Part shown: piece after piece, positions 52,760 through 61,017 of the stretch
Numbering within the stretch: position 1 is the stretch's first letter
Layout of the letters: the number at the start of each line of letters is the position of its first letter
Assembly (NCBI RefSeq): GCF_026168755.1
Contig: NZ_JAPFDR010000001.1
Span: 124,001 to 188,000, forward strand
DNA from: Clostridium sp.
Lineage (GTDB): Bacteria; Bacillota; Clostridia; Clostridiales; Clostridiaceae
Length of the DNA stretch: 64,000 nt
Reading direction: 5' to 3'
The notes under the pieces: model-generated
Told to the model about the DNA's origin: nothing
The model's input: only the letters and a program-made list of their open reading frames with translations
Databases searched by the model: none
Translations under genes and position numbers: made by a program

Positions 52760-54364
52760 ATGATACAATTAAGAGAATATCAACAAGAATGTTTAGATAG
52801 AATAAATGAAATGAAAATAGGAGAAAGAAAAATAGCGTTTTTAGCAACTGGAGCAGGTAAGACTATAATTATGTCGAAAGTAGCTTCACAAGAGAATGGA
52901 AGAGTTTTAATAGTAGTAGACCAAAACGAATTAAGGGAACAAACTATAGATAAGTTATCTATTTTTATTAATAAAGAAGATATTGGAAGTGTACAAGGTG
53001 TTTTAGATGAAGTTGATAAAAGAGTTATAGTGGCAACTAGACAAAGTTTAACTCATGGGAAATCAACTCGTTTAAATAGAATGTTAGAAAATGGGGAATT
53101 TAATTTACTTCTAATAGATGAAACACATAGAGCAGTCCAACAGGTTAAAAAGATTATAGAGGAATGTGGGCAAAATGCAAAGGTAATAGGATTTACTGCT
53201 ACACCTTTTAATCCAGAACTTTTAGAAGTTTATAGTGATTTTGTTTATAGAAAAGAAATAGTAAGTCTTGTAAAAGAAGGATACTTATGTAGTCCTAGAT
53301 GTTTAACTATTTATTCTGATGTAAGCCTAGACAATGTAAAAACAGTAGCAGGAGAATTTAATTTAGGACAATTAGATGAAGTTGTAAATGTTGATAGTAG
53401 AAATGAATTGATAGTTAAGAAATACGTAGAATTAGCAGAAGGTAGAAGTAAGACTTTATGCTTTTGCACATCTATTGAACATGCAGAAGCTTTAGCGAAT
53501 GAATTTAATAAAAATAATATCAAGGCTAAGAATATAGATTCTACTTTATCAGCAGACGAAAGAAAAGAAACTTTAGAAGCGTTTAAAAGAGGAGAAATAG
53601 AAGTTTTAACTAATATAGGGGTTCTTACAACTGGATTTGATGAACCTTCAGTTGATTGTATCATTATGGCAAGACCAACTAAAAGCAAAATATTATTTAC
53701 TCAGATGGCAGGTCGTGGACTACGTATATCTGAAAATAAGGAAGATTGTTTAATATTAGATGTATGTGATGTTACAACTAAAAAGAGAATGAATTTAATG
53801 ACAGGTAGAACTATATTTGATTTAGATGAAGATGAAACTATTCAAGAAAAAGAAGAACGTATTCAAAGAGATAAAGAAGAATCAGAAAGACGTGAAAAAG
53901 AACGTATTCAAAGAGAAATTGAACTTGAAGAAATGAGACAAAAAGAAATTGATTTATTCAATGAAACAGTTGAAAACATATCTCAAATTTCTACGCTACA
54001 TTGGTTTTATACTGATATAAAAGGAGTAGAAGTAGCTATATTATCTCAAGATAGTAAAATAGATCATTATATAGTAAATTTAGAAAATGAATTTAGATGG
54101 TATAAAAGAACTCAATTAGAAGGTTGGGAACATAAGTTAGAATTAATTGATGAAAATACCGACTTAAAAGAATTAGTAACTCAGCTTGAATTTAATGTGA
54201 TGTTAGAAGGTTCTAGTTTTATAAGTAAAAAGGCTAATTGGAAATGGGAAGAACCAACGGAAAAGCAAAAACAAGTGTGCAAAACTAAAGTAAAAACTAA
54301 ATGGGGAGTACATTGTTTCTTTAGTAAGAGAAATTGTTATTTTTCTCTAAAAGATGTAATTTAA
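52760..54364 (+). CDS. Superfamily 2 helicase (Res/UvrB-like DEAD box)
   Basis: 535 residues. Motif Q/I LREYQQECLDRI...FLATGAGKTIIMSKV, motif II LLLIDETHRAV, motif III GFTATPFNPELL, motif V VLTTGFDEPSVDCIIMARPT, motif VI FTQMAGRGLR: a complete helicase core of the type found with restriction or plasmid replication. The C-terminal 170 residues carry a charged coil (EERIQRDKEESERREKERIQ) and no known domain. The track start 52748 overlaps the AAAGG ribosome binding site; ATG 52760 (MIQLREYQ) is used. Confidence 0.8.
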   Translation: MIQLREYQQECLDRINEMKIGERKIAFLATGAGKTIIMSKVASQENGRVLIVVDQNELREQTIDKLSIFINKEDIGSVQGVLDEVDKRVIVATRQSLTHGKSTRLNRMLENGEFNLLLIDETHRAVQQVKKIIEECGQNAKVIGFTATPFNPELLEVYSDFVYRKEIVSLVKEGYLCSPRCLTIYSDVSLDNVKTVAGEFNLGQLDEVVNVDSRNELIVKKYVELAEGRSKTLCFCTSIEHAEALANEFNKNNIKAKNIDSTLSADERKETLEAFKRGEIEVLTNIGVLTTGFDEPSVDCIIMARPTKSKILFTQMAGRGLRISENKEDCLILDVCDVTTKKRMNLMTGRTIFDLDEDETIQEKEERIQRDKEESERREKERIQREIELEEMRQKEIDLFNETVENISQISTLHWFYTDIKGVEVAILSQDSKIDHYIVNLENEFRWYKRTQLEGWEHKLELIDENTDLKELVTQLEFNVMLEGSSFISKKANWKWEEPTEKQKQVCKTKVKTKWGVHCFFSKRNCYFSLKDVI

Positions 54365-54419
54365 AAGAGGAATTATGGTATAAATGTAGAATTATGTATA
54401 TTAAAAGGAGGTGAGACTT

Positions 54420-54641
54420 ATGGGTTTAAAATTAACTCAAAAAGAAGTCTTGAGAGTTTTAGTTGAGAATGAAGACAAATGGCTTGGATTAGAAGAAATA
54501 CATAAACTATCAGGTATTCAAAGAAGGCATATTAACAGTGCAATAAAGTTTTTTATGAAAAATGATTATGTATATATGCCTAATTTAGAAGGAAAGGTAA
54601 TGGTATCTCCAGACGGAGTTTCAGCATATTATAGTTGTTAA
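54420..54641 (+). CDS. Small winged-helix DNA-binding protein
   Basis: 73 residues from ATG 54420, 7 nt after AAAGGAGGTG (track start 54411 overlaps it). KEVLRVLVENEDKWLGLEEIHKLSGIQRRHINSAIKFFMKNDYVYM is a classic winged helix-turn-helix, followed by a short wing (EGKVMVSPDGVSAYY). Probably a transcription regulator of the element. A terminator follows directly. Confidence 0.65.
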   Translation: MGLKLTQKEVLRVLVENEDKWLGLEEIHKLSGIQRRHINSAIKFFMKNDYVYMPNLEGKVMVSPDGVSAYYSC

Positions 54642-54646
54642 TAATT

Positions 54647-54681
54647 AAAGGCTAGGGTTAATATCCTGGTCTTTTTTCTAT
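54647..54681 (+). terminator. Rho-independent terminator
   Basis: GGCTAGG pairs with CCTGGTC (two G-U) around GTTAATAT, followed by TTTTTT. Confidence 0.75.
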
Positions 54682-54711
54682 GCTAAAAATCTGAGAAAAT
54701 ATTTATACTAA

Positions 54712-54771
54712 GCTTTTAAAACCTAGGAAAATAGGCGTTTTTGAGACGTTTGTATAATCTATATAAGGAGA
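54712..54771 (+). promoter_or_regulatory. Promoter-like element, copy B (before the small RNA)
   Basis: AAATAGGCGTTTTTGAGACG, TATAAT (54753-54758) and TATAAGGAGA align without gaps to copy A at 47111 (roughly three quarters identical over 60 bp). Conservation is strongest in TTTAAAAC, AAATAG, AGAC.TTT.TATAAT and TATAAGGAGA. No -35 TTGACA. The shared sequence continues past the start site, so the +1 region may be part of recognition. Confidence 0.6.
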
Positions 54772-54874
54772 GGAAAGGATATAGTTCTGAGTACGCCAAC
54801 TGCTATTGGCGATGCAGTATAATATATGCGACCTAAAAGCTTTTAGCAGAAGACGGAGTGATCCGTTTTCTTTT
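54766..54874 (+). ncRNA. Small RNA candidate with its own promoter and terminator
   Basis: Starting at the TSS expected from copy B, the sequence has GCCAA/TTGGC (near 54800), GCAGTATAATATATGC as a weak dyad, AAAAGCTTTT, and a last hairpin ACGGA/TCCGT (54853/54862) followed by TTTTCTTTT. No ORF with a ribosome binding site is inside. About 110 nt. A minus-strand promoter lies just beyond it and faces back over it. Confidence 0.5.
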
Positions 54875-54903
54875 AAGAAAAGTTTTGATATTTACCCAAT
54901 CTT

Positions 54904-54933
54904 ATTATACTAGTAAAGAGAGGGTGATGTCAA
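54904..54933 (-). promoter_or_regulatory. Consensus minus-strand promoter facing the small RNA
   Basis: On the minus strand TTGACA (54928-54933) and TATAAT (54904-54909) with an 18-bp spacer. The transcript would run left across the small RNA at 54766-54874 and be complementary to it. Confidence 0.5.
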
Positions 54934-54999
54934 GTGCAAAATTTCATAACTTAAAAGCACTTTAAAAAATAAGAGTTGTATAGTTTGTAAATTTTTAAA

Positions 55000-55385
55000 C
55001 TTAACTAGTTGCAAGTCTAGTGGCATTCCTTGCCGATTCCTCCAGAATTAAAAAACTTGCTGAGATTAAAGGTACAAAGTATCTGCTCGTAAGAGTTTAA
55101 TCTTTAAGCGTTACCGCAACAACGCAATATAAAAAGGCGGATTTTTACTAATTTGTTCATTGGGGGCTTCCTTAGCCTCCTACTCCCTAAAAGAAGATAA
55201 ATTTAAGCAGGCAAGTAAACTCTCCTTTTATTAAGCACACTCTACTTAATTTCCTTTAATTTGTTAATTTTTTAAGCTTGCCTGTTTAAATGTGTCTTTG
55301 GCACACTCCTGTTAAAGTAGAAGGAAGGAGTCAATAAAATTATTATTCTCTTTTAGCATCGTCAAAAAAATGGCGGTGTTTTTCT
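55000..55385 (+). ncRNA. Long structured non-coding region (about 385 nt)
   Basis: No ORF. Stems in order: ACTAG/CTAGT (55004-55021), AGATTAAA/TTTAATCT (55063/55096), GCGTT/AACGC (55108/55121), GGGGGCT/AGCCTCC (55161-55180), and TTTAAGCAGGCAAG/CTTGCCTGTTTAAA (55202/55277), the last a 14-bp arm with one mismatch. GCACACTC with a TTAA tail is directly repeated at 55235 and 55301. The region ends in CATCGTC/GGCGGTG + TTTTTCTT (55357-55385), a terminator-like hairpin. A structured RNA gene or long leader; no family recognised. Confidence 0.5.
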
Positions 55386-55459
55386 TAATGCAGCCAAGGT
55401 AGGTCACAAGCCCTAGTAAATGCAGAGTGGGAATAAAAAATAAAGGAGAAGTGACTAGA

Positions 55460-55618
55460 ATGGAAAAATTATATGAAATTATTGGATTTATAACTTTTTG
55501 GCTAGCTTATGGTTATTTTGGTTCTGCTATTATTTTTAGTATAGTGGATAAAATTTACGAAGCTAGAAGAGAAAAAAGAAAAGCTAAATTAGCTAAGAAA
55601 ATGGAAATTAAAAGATAG
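55460..55618 (+). CDS. Small membrane protein (52 aa)
   Basis: ATG 55460, 11 nt after AAAGGAG, opens MEKLYEIIGFITFWLAYGYFGSAIIFSIV with one membrane helix and a very basic tail (EARREKRKAKLAKKMEIKR). The track start 55427 lies upstream of the ribosome binding site. Unknown function; the tail could bind DNA or acidic lipids at the membrane. Confidence 0.55.
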   Translation: MEKLYEIIGFITFWLAYGYFGSAIIFSIVDKIYEARREKRKAKLAKKMEIKR

Positions 55619-55628
55619 AAGGGAATTG

Positions 55629-56165
55629 ATGAATATGAATAATAATTTTTCTAAATTATGTAGATTTTTAATAGGAAATACAGTATCAGATAAAGATTTA
55701 GTGGTAGGATTTGACGAGAATTTAGTAATATATAAAGATTTTGAATGGGATCTTAATAGCAAATATACAGAAGTAGAAGTTAATGAATATGAGGAAGAAT
55801 ATGAAGAGTTAGTAATAGAAGATTGTGATGGATATAAATTAATAATTGATTGTTATGGACATATAGAAGTTGAAACTCCTGAAGATAAAACTGAATTAGA
55901 AGAATTAAGAAGAGAAAATTCTGAACTTTTATATAAAATAGAGATGTTAGAGGAGGCCAATAAGGATTTAGCTAATATAATAAAAAATAAAAGTGAAAAA
56001 AGTGAAACAGAAATAACGGATACAGATGAAAAAGATGATGTTATAAAAAAATATATAGATACTGATGAGTTTAAAGCACTATTGGAGAATTTAAAATTTA
56101 TAGAAGAAAATGTAGATTTATTTAATGGAATTTATGTAGATATTCCTAAGATAGAAGTACGTTAA
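55629..56165 (+). CDS. Hypothetical protein with a coiled coil (178 aa)
   Basis: Start ATG 55629 after AAGGGA (the track's TTG 55626 is less likely). Residues 1-90 are acidic beta-rich; ELEELRRENSELLYKIEMLEEANKDLANI (about 97-125) is a coiled coil; the rest is acidic. No family recognised. Part of the gene row leading to the terminase genes. Confidence 0.5.
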   Translation: MNMNNNFSKLCRFLIGNTVSDKDLVVGFDENLVIYKDFEWDLNSKYTEVEVNEYEEEYEELVIEDCDGYKLIIDCYGHIEVETPEDKTELEELRRENSELLYKIEMLEEANKDLANIIKNKSEKSETEITDTDEKDDVIKKYIDTDEFKALLENLKFIEENVDLFNGIYVDIPKIEVR

Positions 56166-56204
56166 TCGTGCTTCTTTTATTTTAAGAAAAGTGAGGTAGG
56201 AAAC

Positions 56205-56495
56205 ATGGAAAGAAAGAAATATTGTACGGGATTTTATAGTATGCAATTGTTGTTATCTAATGTAGAAGGAATTGAGATAGAAGACATAATAATAAAAGAA
56301 GTGGGGACTAGAAAGTATAAAAATGTATTATTTAGTTTTCCAGGACATAAAGGTCGTGAGGTAGCAGCTATTATAAATAAGTGTAAAGATAATGTAAATA
56401 AAGTGCAAATAGACAACTTTGAAAAGCTTAAAGCTAAAAGAAAACAATTATTAGATGAATATTATAAAAAAATTAAGGGTGAAGAAAATGATTAA
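56205..56495 (+). CDS. Small hypothetical protein (96 aa), possibly DUF5659-like
   Basis: Starts at ATG 56205 after GTGAGGTAGGAAAC. Residues 10-60 (FYSMQLLLSNVEGIEIEDII...NVLFSFPGHKGREVAAII) follow the helix-turn-strand-strand-helix pattern of the small proteins at 47211, 50437 and 56488, then a Lys-rich helical tail. Overlaps the next gene by 8 nt (ATGATTAA), so translation is coupled. Confidence 0.5.
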   Translation: MERKKYCTGFYSMQLLLSNVEGIEIEDIIIKEVGTRKYKNVLFSFPGHKGREVAAIINKCKDNVNKVQIDNFEKLKAKRKQLLDEYYKKIKGEEND

Positions 56496-56745
56496 AGTAA
56501 AGAGTAATACTAAAATTGCATATTTATTAACTCTTGGATTTAAAGAGGAGCGATTAGAAGAAACAGATAGCATAATTTATTTTATGTTTAAGGACACGGA
56601 AGAGATAAGACAACAGATAGAAATATTTAAAAATATTGTAAGTAATAAAGAAATAAATCAAATTTTCTGGATTGATTATAAGAAGTATTTAGAAAAAAGT
56701 AGATATGTTAGGGATAAAATAAGAGAATTTAAGGAGGTGCATTAA
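56488..56745 (+). CDS. Small DUF5659-like protein (85 aa)
   Basis: ATG 56488, inside the end of the preceding gene, with GGGTGAAGAAA upstream (track start 56455 has none). TKIAYLLTLGFKEERLEETD then SIIYFMFKDTEEIRQQIEIF is the clearest member of this small family in the window; the C-terminal 35 residues are basic. Function unknown. Confidence 0.6.
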   Translation: MIKVKSNTKIAYLLTLGFKEERLEETDSIIYFMFKDTEEIRQQIEIFKNIVSNKEINQIFWIDYKKYLEKSRYVRDKIREFKEVH

Positions 56746-56747
56746 TA

Positions 56748-57050
56748 ATGACTTCTGAAAGAGTTACTAGATATGAAAAAAGTTCTGGAGAGTTATTACC
56801 GGATTATATAATCAATGATACGATTGTAGGAGTATGCAGGTATGTAGCTTGTTATGTTAAGATAGTAAATTTATTGTATAATATTGAATTAATCATTAAT
56901 GGAAAAGATAAGTTTGTTGTTTTACCTGGAGAAACAATTGAATTTGATATTGAAAAGCATGGAATTATTACTAGTATTGTTGCAAATGTATTTAATGATA
57001 TTGACAATAGAATTTTAGTTGAAGTTGGATATAGTAGTAAAATAATATAA
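56748..57050 (+). CDS. Hypothetical protein (100 aa)
   Basis: AAGGAGGTGCATTAATA leads to ATG 56748, 2 nt after the preceding stop codon. The product (MTSERVTRYEKSSGELLPDY) is a beta-rich domain with KFVVLPGETIEFDIEKHG in the middle. No family recognised. Directly before the small terminase gene, where phages often carry small structural or packaging accessory proteins. Confidence 0.5.
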   Translation: MTSERVTRYEKSSGELLPDYIINDTIVGVCRYVACYVKIVNLLYNIELIINGKDKFVVLPGETIEFDIEKHGIITSIVANVFNDIDNRILVEVGYSSKII

Positions 57051-57086
57051 TTAATGTGAATTTATGAATAGTTAGGAGGTGATAAA

Positions 57087-57488
57087 ATGAGTAAAAAATA
57101 TACAGGAAGACCAAGGAAATATGAAACACCAGAACAAATGCAAGAGATAATAAATGAGTATTTTAATGAATGTTTAGAAGAAGGAAAGTATCCTACAGTT
57201 AGTATGTTAGCTTATAGATTGGATTTAACTAGGCAAGATTTATTGAGATACGAGGGAGAGATTGAAGGTGAAAGATTTAAAAATTGTAGTGATGAAATGA
57301 GAGAATCCTTTCGTTACACTGTCAAAAAGGCTAAACAATATATTGAAGGTCAATATGAGGATAGGCTTATAAATGATGGTAGAAGTCCAATAGGAACTAT
57401 ATTTACGCTTAAAAACAACTATAATTGGGTAGATAAGCAAGAGATTGAGCAAACTAATAAGACTATTGAGGTTACATTAGAAGATTAG
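57087..57488 (+). CDS. terS: Phage terminase small subunit (gp3-like)
   Basis: 133 residues. GRPRKYETPEQMQEIINEYFNECLEEGKYPTVSMLAYRLDLTRQDLL is the DNA-binding start of the DNA-packaging gp3 family, and the C-terminus SPIGTIFTLKNNYNWVDKQEIEQ is typical. It recognises the pac or cos site and hands DNA to the large subunit. A serine resolvase gene with its res site is inserted between it and the large subunit gene. Ribosome binding site AGGAGGTGATAAA. Confidence 0.88.
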   Translation: MSKKYTGRPRKYETPEQMQEIINEYFNECLEEGKYPTVSMLAYRLDLTRQDLLRYEGEIEGERFKNCSDEMRESFRYTVKKAKQYIEGQYEDRLINDGRSPIGTIFTLKNNYNWVDKQEIEQTNKTIEVTLED

Positions 57489-57509
57489 TTATATAATATT
57501 TCTCTTATA

Positions 57510-57623
57510 GTATTTCAATAGGATATATCCATATGAAATATTTTAAATTATATCAATTGCATTTCAATAGAGTTAGAATGTTATATTTGAAATATTTCAA
57601 TTTAACACAATAACTCTATTGAC
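57510..57623. promoter_or_regulatory. res site of the serine resolvase: three dyads
   Basis: Subsite I (57510-57539) is a 30-bp near-perfect palindrome, TATTTCAATAGGATAT...GAAATA. Subsite II (57560-57593) has ATTTCAATAG and TATTTGAAAT at its ends. Subsite III (57592-57623) begins TATTTCAAT and ends CTATTGA. Three inverted sites just upstream of a resolvase gene are the classical res arrangement for resolving element multimers. Confidence 0.75.
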
Positions 57624-57647
57624 ACACTTTTATGATAGATAGTATAA
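57618..57647 (+). promoter_or_regulatory. Promoter of the resolvase gene overlapping res
   Basis: TTGACA (57618-57623) and TATAAT (57642-57647), 18-bp spacer. The -35 box lies in res subsite III, so resolvase binding should repress its own gene. Confidence 0.65.
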
Positions 57648-57745
57648 TATTAGTAAGGGGATAGGGCATGCCTTCTAAATTTAGAGGGAGATTTGGCTTT
57701 AACGCCTTAACAAAATATTTTTTTCAATAAAAAGGGGTAATTGAT

Positions 57746-58315
57746 ATGAAAATAGGTTATATAAGAGTTAGTTCAAAAGAGCAAAATACAGCAAGACAAG
57801 AAGTGTTAATGCAAGAATTACAAGTTGAAAAGTTATATATAGATAAGTTAAGTGGAAAAGATACTAATAGACCTCAACTTAAAGCAATGTTAGAGTTTGC
57901 AAGAGAGGGAGATGTAGTAATAGTAGAATCAATTTCTAGATTTGCAAGAAATACAAAAGATTTATTAACATTAGTAGAACAATTAGAGGAAAAAGGTATA
58001 AAATTTATTAGTAAAAAAGAGGCTATTGATACTAATACAGCATCCGGTAAGTTTATGTTAACAGTATTTGGAGCTATGGCAGAATTAGAAAGAGAGTATA
58101 TTTTAGACCGTCAAGCAGAAGGTATAGCAATAGCTAAAGCTGAAGGTAAATATAAAGGTAGACAAAAAATTAAAGTAGGTAATGAATTTGAAAATATATA
58201 TAAACAGTGGAAAGCTGGAGATATTACAGCTAAAAAGGCTATGGAATTATTAAGTTTAAAGCCTAACACATTTTATAGAAGAGTAAAGGAATATGAAAAT
58301 GACATGGAATCGTAG
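57746..58315 (+). CDS. Small serine recombinase (resolvase/invertase family)
   Basis: 189 residues. Catalytic Ser in IGYIRVSSKEQNTARQ, dimer helix and IVESISRFARNTKDLLTLVEQL with the conserved Arg, then EREYILDRQAEGIAIAKAEGKYKGRQ and a C-terminal helix-turn-helix (TAKKAMELLSLKPNTFYRRV). Full-length Tn3-resolvase type. With the adjacent res it probably resolves dimers of the circular element rather than integrating it. AAAAAGGGGTAATTGAT ribosome binding site. Confidence 0.92.
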   Translation: MKIGYIRVSSKEQNTARQEVLMQELQVEKLYIDKLSGKDTNRPQLKAMLEFAREGDVVIVESISRFARNTKDLLTLVEQLEEKGIKFISKKEAIDTNTASGKFMLTVFGAMAELEREYILDRQAEGIAIAKAEGKYKGRQKIKVGNEFENIYKQWKAGDITAKKAMELLSLKPNTFYRRVKEYENDMES

Positions 58316-58356
58316 TAATACGGTTCTTTTTTATTATAGAAATTTATTATAAAGGG

Positions 58357-59640
58357 GTGAAGATTATAGCTAATACTGCAATAAAAATAAGTAAAAAGAT
58401 ATTCAACGAAGTCTATTTACCTTATCTGTCTACATATGATAAAAGATTTGAAGTTTATTATGGTGGTAGTGGTAGTGGAAAATCTGTTTTTGTAACTCAA
58501 AAACTATTGTACAAATATTTAAAATATCCTAATAGAAAATGTCTTATTATAAGAAAAGTAAATAATACACTTAAAGATTCATGCTTTGCTTTATTTAAAT
58601 CCATAATAAGCGATTGGCAGATATATGATCAATGTAAAATTAATAAAACAGATTTAACGATAGAATTACCTAATGGAAGTCAGTTTATTATGAAAGGATT
58701 AGATGATCCAGAGCGTATTAAGTCTATTGCAAATATAGATGATATTTGGGTGGAAGAATGTACTGAAATAGATGACTTTGATTTTGACCAACTTTGTTTA
58801 AGATTAAGGTCTAAAAACCCATATAATCAGGTTTTTGTATCTTTTAACCCTATATCTAAGAGTAACTGGGTTTATAAGAGATGGTTTGCAGAAAATGCTA
58901 CATATAATAAATCCAATACAAGTGTTTTACATACTACATATAAAGATAATAAGTTTTTACCACAGTCTTATATAGATAATTTATTAGAGATGGAAAAGAC
59001 TAATAATGTATATTATAAAATTTATGCTTTAGGTGAATTTGCAACTTTAGATAAATTAGTATATACCAACTGGAGAGTGGAAGGTTTTGATTATCTTGAG
59101 TTATTAAAAGGTAATAGAAATACATATGCAATATTTGGCACTGACTTTGGTTATACAAATGATTATACAACTTTAATTTGTTCGGTAATAGATGAAGTTG
59201 ATAAGAAGCTTTATATATATGATGAACATTTTGAAACACATATGACTAATGAAGATATATTCAAGATGTATACTGAAAAACATGTTGTAGGTGAAAGAAT
59301 AGTTTGTGATTCAAGTGAGCCTAAATCTATTGAAGAGTTAAAGAGATTAGGTTGTAAAAGAGTTGTAGGAGCTACAAAAGGTAAGGATAGTATTATAAAT
59401 GGTATCCAATTAATACAGCAATATGAAATTATAGTACATCCTAATTGTAAGATGATACAAGAAGAATTAAAGAACTACACATGGATTAAGGACAAGGCTA
59501 CAAATGAATATATAAATAAACCTATTGATAAATACAATCATGGATTGGATGCTTTAAGATATAGTATCATGGATAAGATTGGAAAGAAGAGAAGTTATGG
59601 AACTTTAACAATAGGCTCTATAACAGATTTATATGCATAA
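58357..59640 (+). CDS. terL: Phage terminase large subunit
   Basis: 427 residues, the DNA packaging motor. ATPase Walker A is YYGGSGSGKSVFVTQKLL, Walker B IDDIWVEECTEIDDF, coupling motif VSFNPISKSNWVYKRWF; the RNase H-fold nuclease shows IFGTDFGYTNDYTTLI, VCDSSEPKSIEELK and YNHGLDALRYSI. It is PBSX/SPP1-like. The only in-frame standard start is GTG 58357, close to its ribosome binding site (AAAGGGGTGA), so ATT at 58363 is a possible alternative. Confidence 0.95.
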   Translation: MKIIANTAIKISKKIFNEVYLPYLSTYDKRFEVYYGGSGSGKSVFVTQKLLYKYLKYPNRKCLIIRKVNNTLKDSCFALFKSIISDWQIYDQCKINKTDLTIELPNGSQFIMKGLDDPERIKSIANIDDIWVEECTEIDDFDFDQLCLRLRSKNPYNQVFVSFNPISKSNWVYKRWFAENATYNKSNTSVLHTTYKDNKFLPQSYIDNLLEMEKTNNVYYKIYALGEFATLDKLVYTNWRVEGFDYLELLKGNRNTYAIFGTDFGYTNDYTTLICSVIDEVDKKLYIYDEHFETHMTNEDIFKMYTEKHVVGERIVCDSSEPKSIEELKRLGCKRVVGATKGKDSIINGIQLIQQYEIIVHPNCKMIQEELKNYTWIKDKATNEYINKPIDKYNHGLDALRYSIMDKIGKKRSYGTLTIGSITDLYA

Positions 59641-59655
59641 GAAAGGAGAGAAGAT

Positions 59656-61017
59656 ATGAATGAAAATAGTTTAATTGGTTTAGTAAGGTTATGTCATGGT
59701 GTTTACTCTAAGAAGTTACAGTATTACGATAAAATAAACGCTTATTACTATGGTAATACAGATAGTTTAGCTAATTTTAAACCAATGCCAGGTAGAAGTA
59801 ATTTAAAGCCACGAACAAACTTTATACAGAAATTGGTAGATGAAGAGGCTAGTTATTCTTTTGGAAATAAGATTACATATACATCTAAAGATAACAATAG
59901 AGAGGTCATTAACGATATAGACTACATACTATCTGGATATAAAGCCGATTATGATATTAACTTAGGAATAGAATTAATCAAATATGGAGTATGCTATGAA
60001 ATAAATTATAGGAAGAATGGGAAATTTAAAAGTAAAACAGTAACTCCATTAAATGGCTATATGTTTTTGGATGAAGATGATGATCCAGTTTGTTTCTTAC
60101 ATATATATAAGAAGAAATTCGATACTAAAGAATACATAGATGTGTATACTAATAGAAACATATATCATTTTGATTCTAGTTTTAAAGAAATATCGAAGCC
60201 TACACCACATTTCTTTGGGATAGTTCCGGTTGGAATTGGTATGATTGGAGGTAATTCTTATAATGATGATAGAGGATATATAGAAGGTGATAAGACTATC
60301 TATAGAACTATAAAAACTCTCCAAGATGCTTTTGAAACAAATTTGGGGGATTCTGCAAGCGAAGTTTCGGATATAAGAAATGCTATTTTAAAAGTATTTA
60401 ATATTGCATTAGAGGATGAGTTAGATGAAAAAGGAAATCCTACAGGTAAGAAAAAAGAACCTATCTTAAGAAATAACATAATAATGTATCTTAATGGAGA
60501 GGGAGAAAGTAAACCAGATGCAGAATGGTTGATAAAAAATATTAATGATGCATTTATAAGGAATACCCGAAATGATATTAAGGATTTAATGTATGTATTA
60601 ACATCACACATAGATTCTAATGAAAAGCTTCAAAGTAATTTATCGGGTGTTGCATTAAGAAGTAGATTACAGAGTTTAGAAAGTAAATGTAGCAATAATG
60701 CAAAAGCATTTGAAAATATTTTAAGAATAAGATTACAATGTATGTTTAATTACTTGGCCATGACTAAGGGGAAGAAATATGATGTCAATTTAATTGAGAT
60801 TAAGTTTACTCCCAACGTTCCAGTCGATGAGGATAGGATTGCAGATAGAATATCTAAAATACCACATGATGTTGTATCTAATGAGACAAAGAGAAGTTGG
60901 TTAGCATCTGTAAGTAATCCAGTTTCAGAGCAGTTAAAAATAGATGAGGAAAATAAAAAGTCTATGGAAGGATTTATTGATCTTGATAAAGAAGGTGGAA
61001 TAGATGAAGCTGAATAA
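59656..61017 (+). CDS. Phage portal protein (SPP1 gp6 type)
   Basis: 453 residues forming the dodecameric portal ring at the capsid vertex. KKLQYYDKINAYYYGNTDSL, RTNFIQKLVDEEASYSFGNK and IDSNEKLQSNLSGVALRSRLQSLESKC are typical of the SPP1_gp6 family (PF05133). Ribosome binding site AAAGGAGAGAAGAT. It overlaps the next gene by 14 nt, indicating coupling of portal and minor head protein. Confidence 0.93.
   Translation: MNENSLIGLVRLCHGVYSKKLQYYDKINAYYYGNTDSLANFKPMPGRSNLKPRTNFIQKLVDEEASYSFGNKITYTSKDNNREVINDIDYILSGYKADYDINLGIELIKYGVCYEINYRKNGKFKSKTVTPLNGYMFLDEDDDPVCFLHIYKKKFDTKEYIDVYTNRNIYHFDSSFKEISKPTPHFFGIVPVGIGMIGGNSYNDDRGYIEGDKTIYRTIKTLQDAFETNLGDSASEVSDIRNAILKVFNIALEDELDEKGNPTGKKKEPILRNNIIMYLNGEGESKPDAEWLIKNINDAFIRNTRNDIKDLMYVLTSHIDSNEKLQSNLSGVALRSRLQSLESKCSNNAKAFENILRIRLQCMFNYLAMTKGKKYDVNLIEIKFTPNVPVDEDRIADRISKIPHDVVSNETKRSWLASVSNPVSEQLKIDEENKKSMEGFIDLDKEGGIDEAE

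Noticed and set aside
57746-58315. Serine recombinase as the integrase of the element
   Set aside because: At 189 residues it lacks the large C-terminal domain of serine integrases, and a res site sits next to it.
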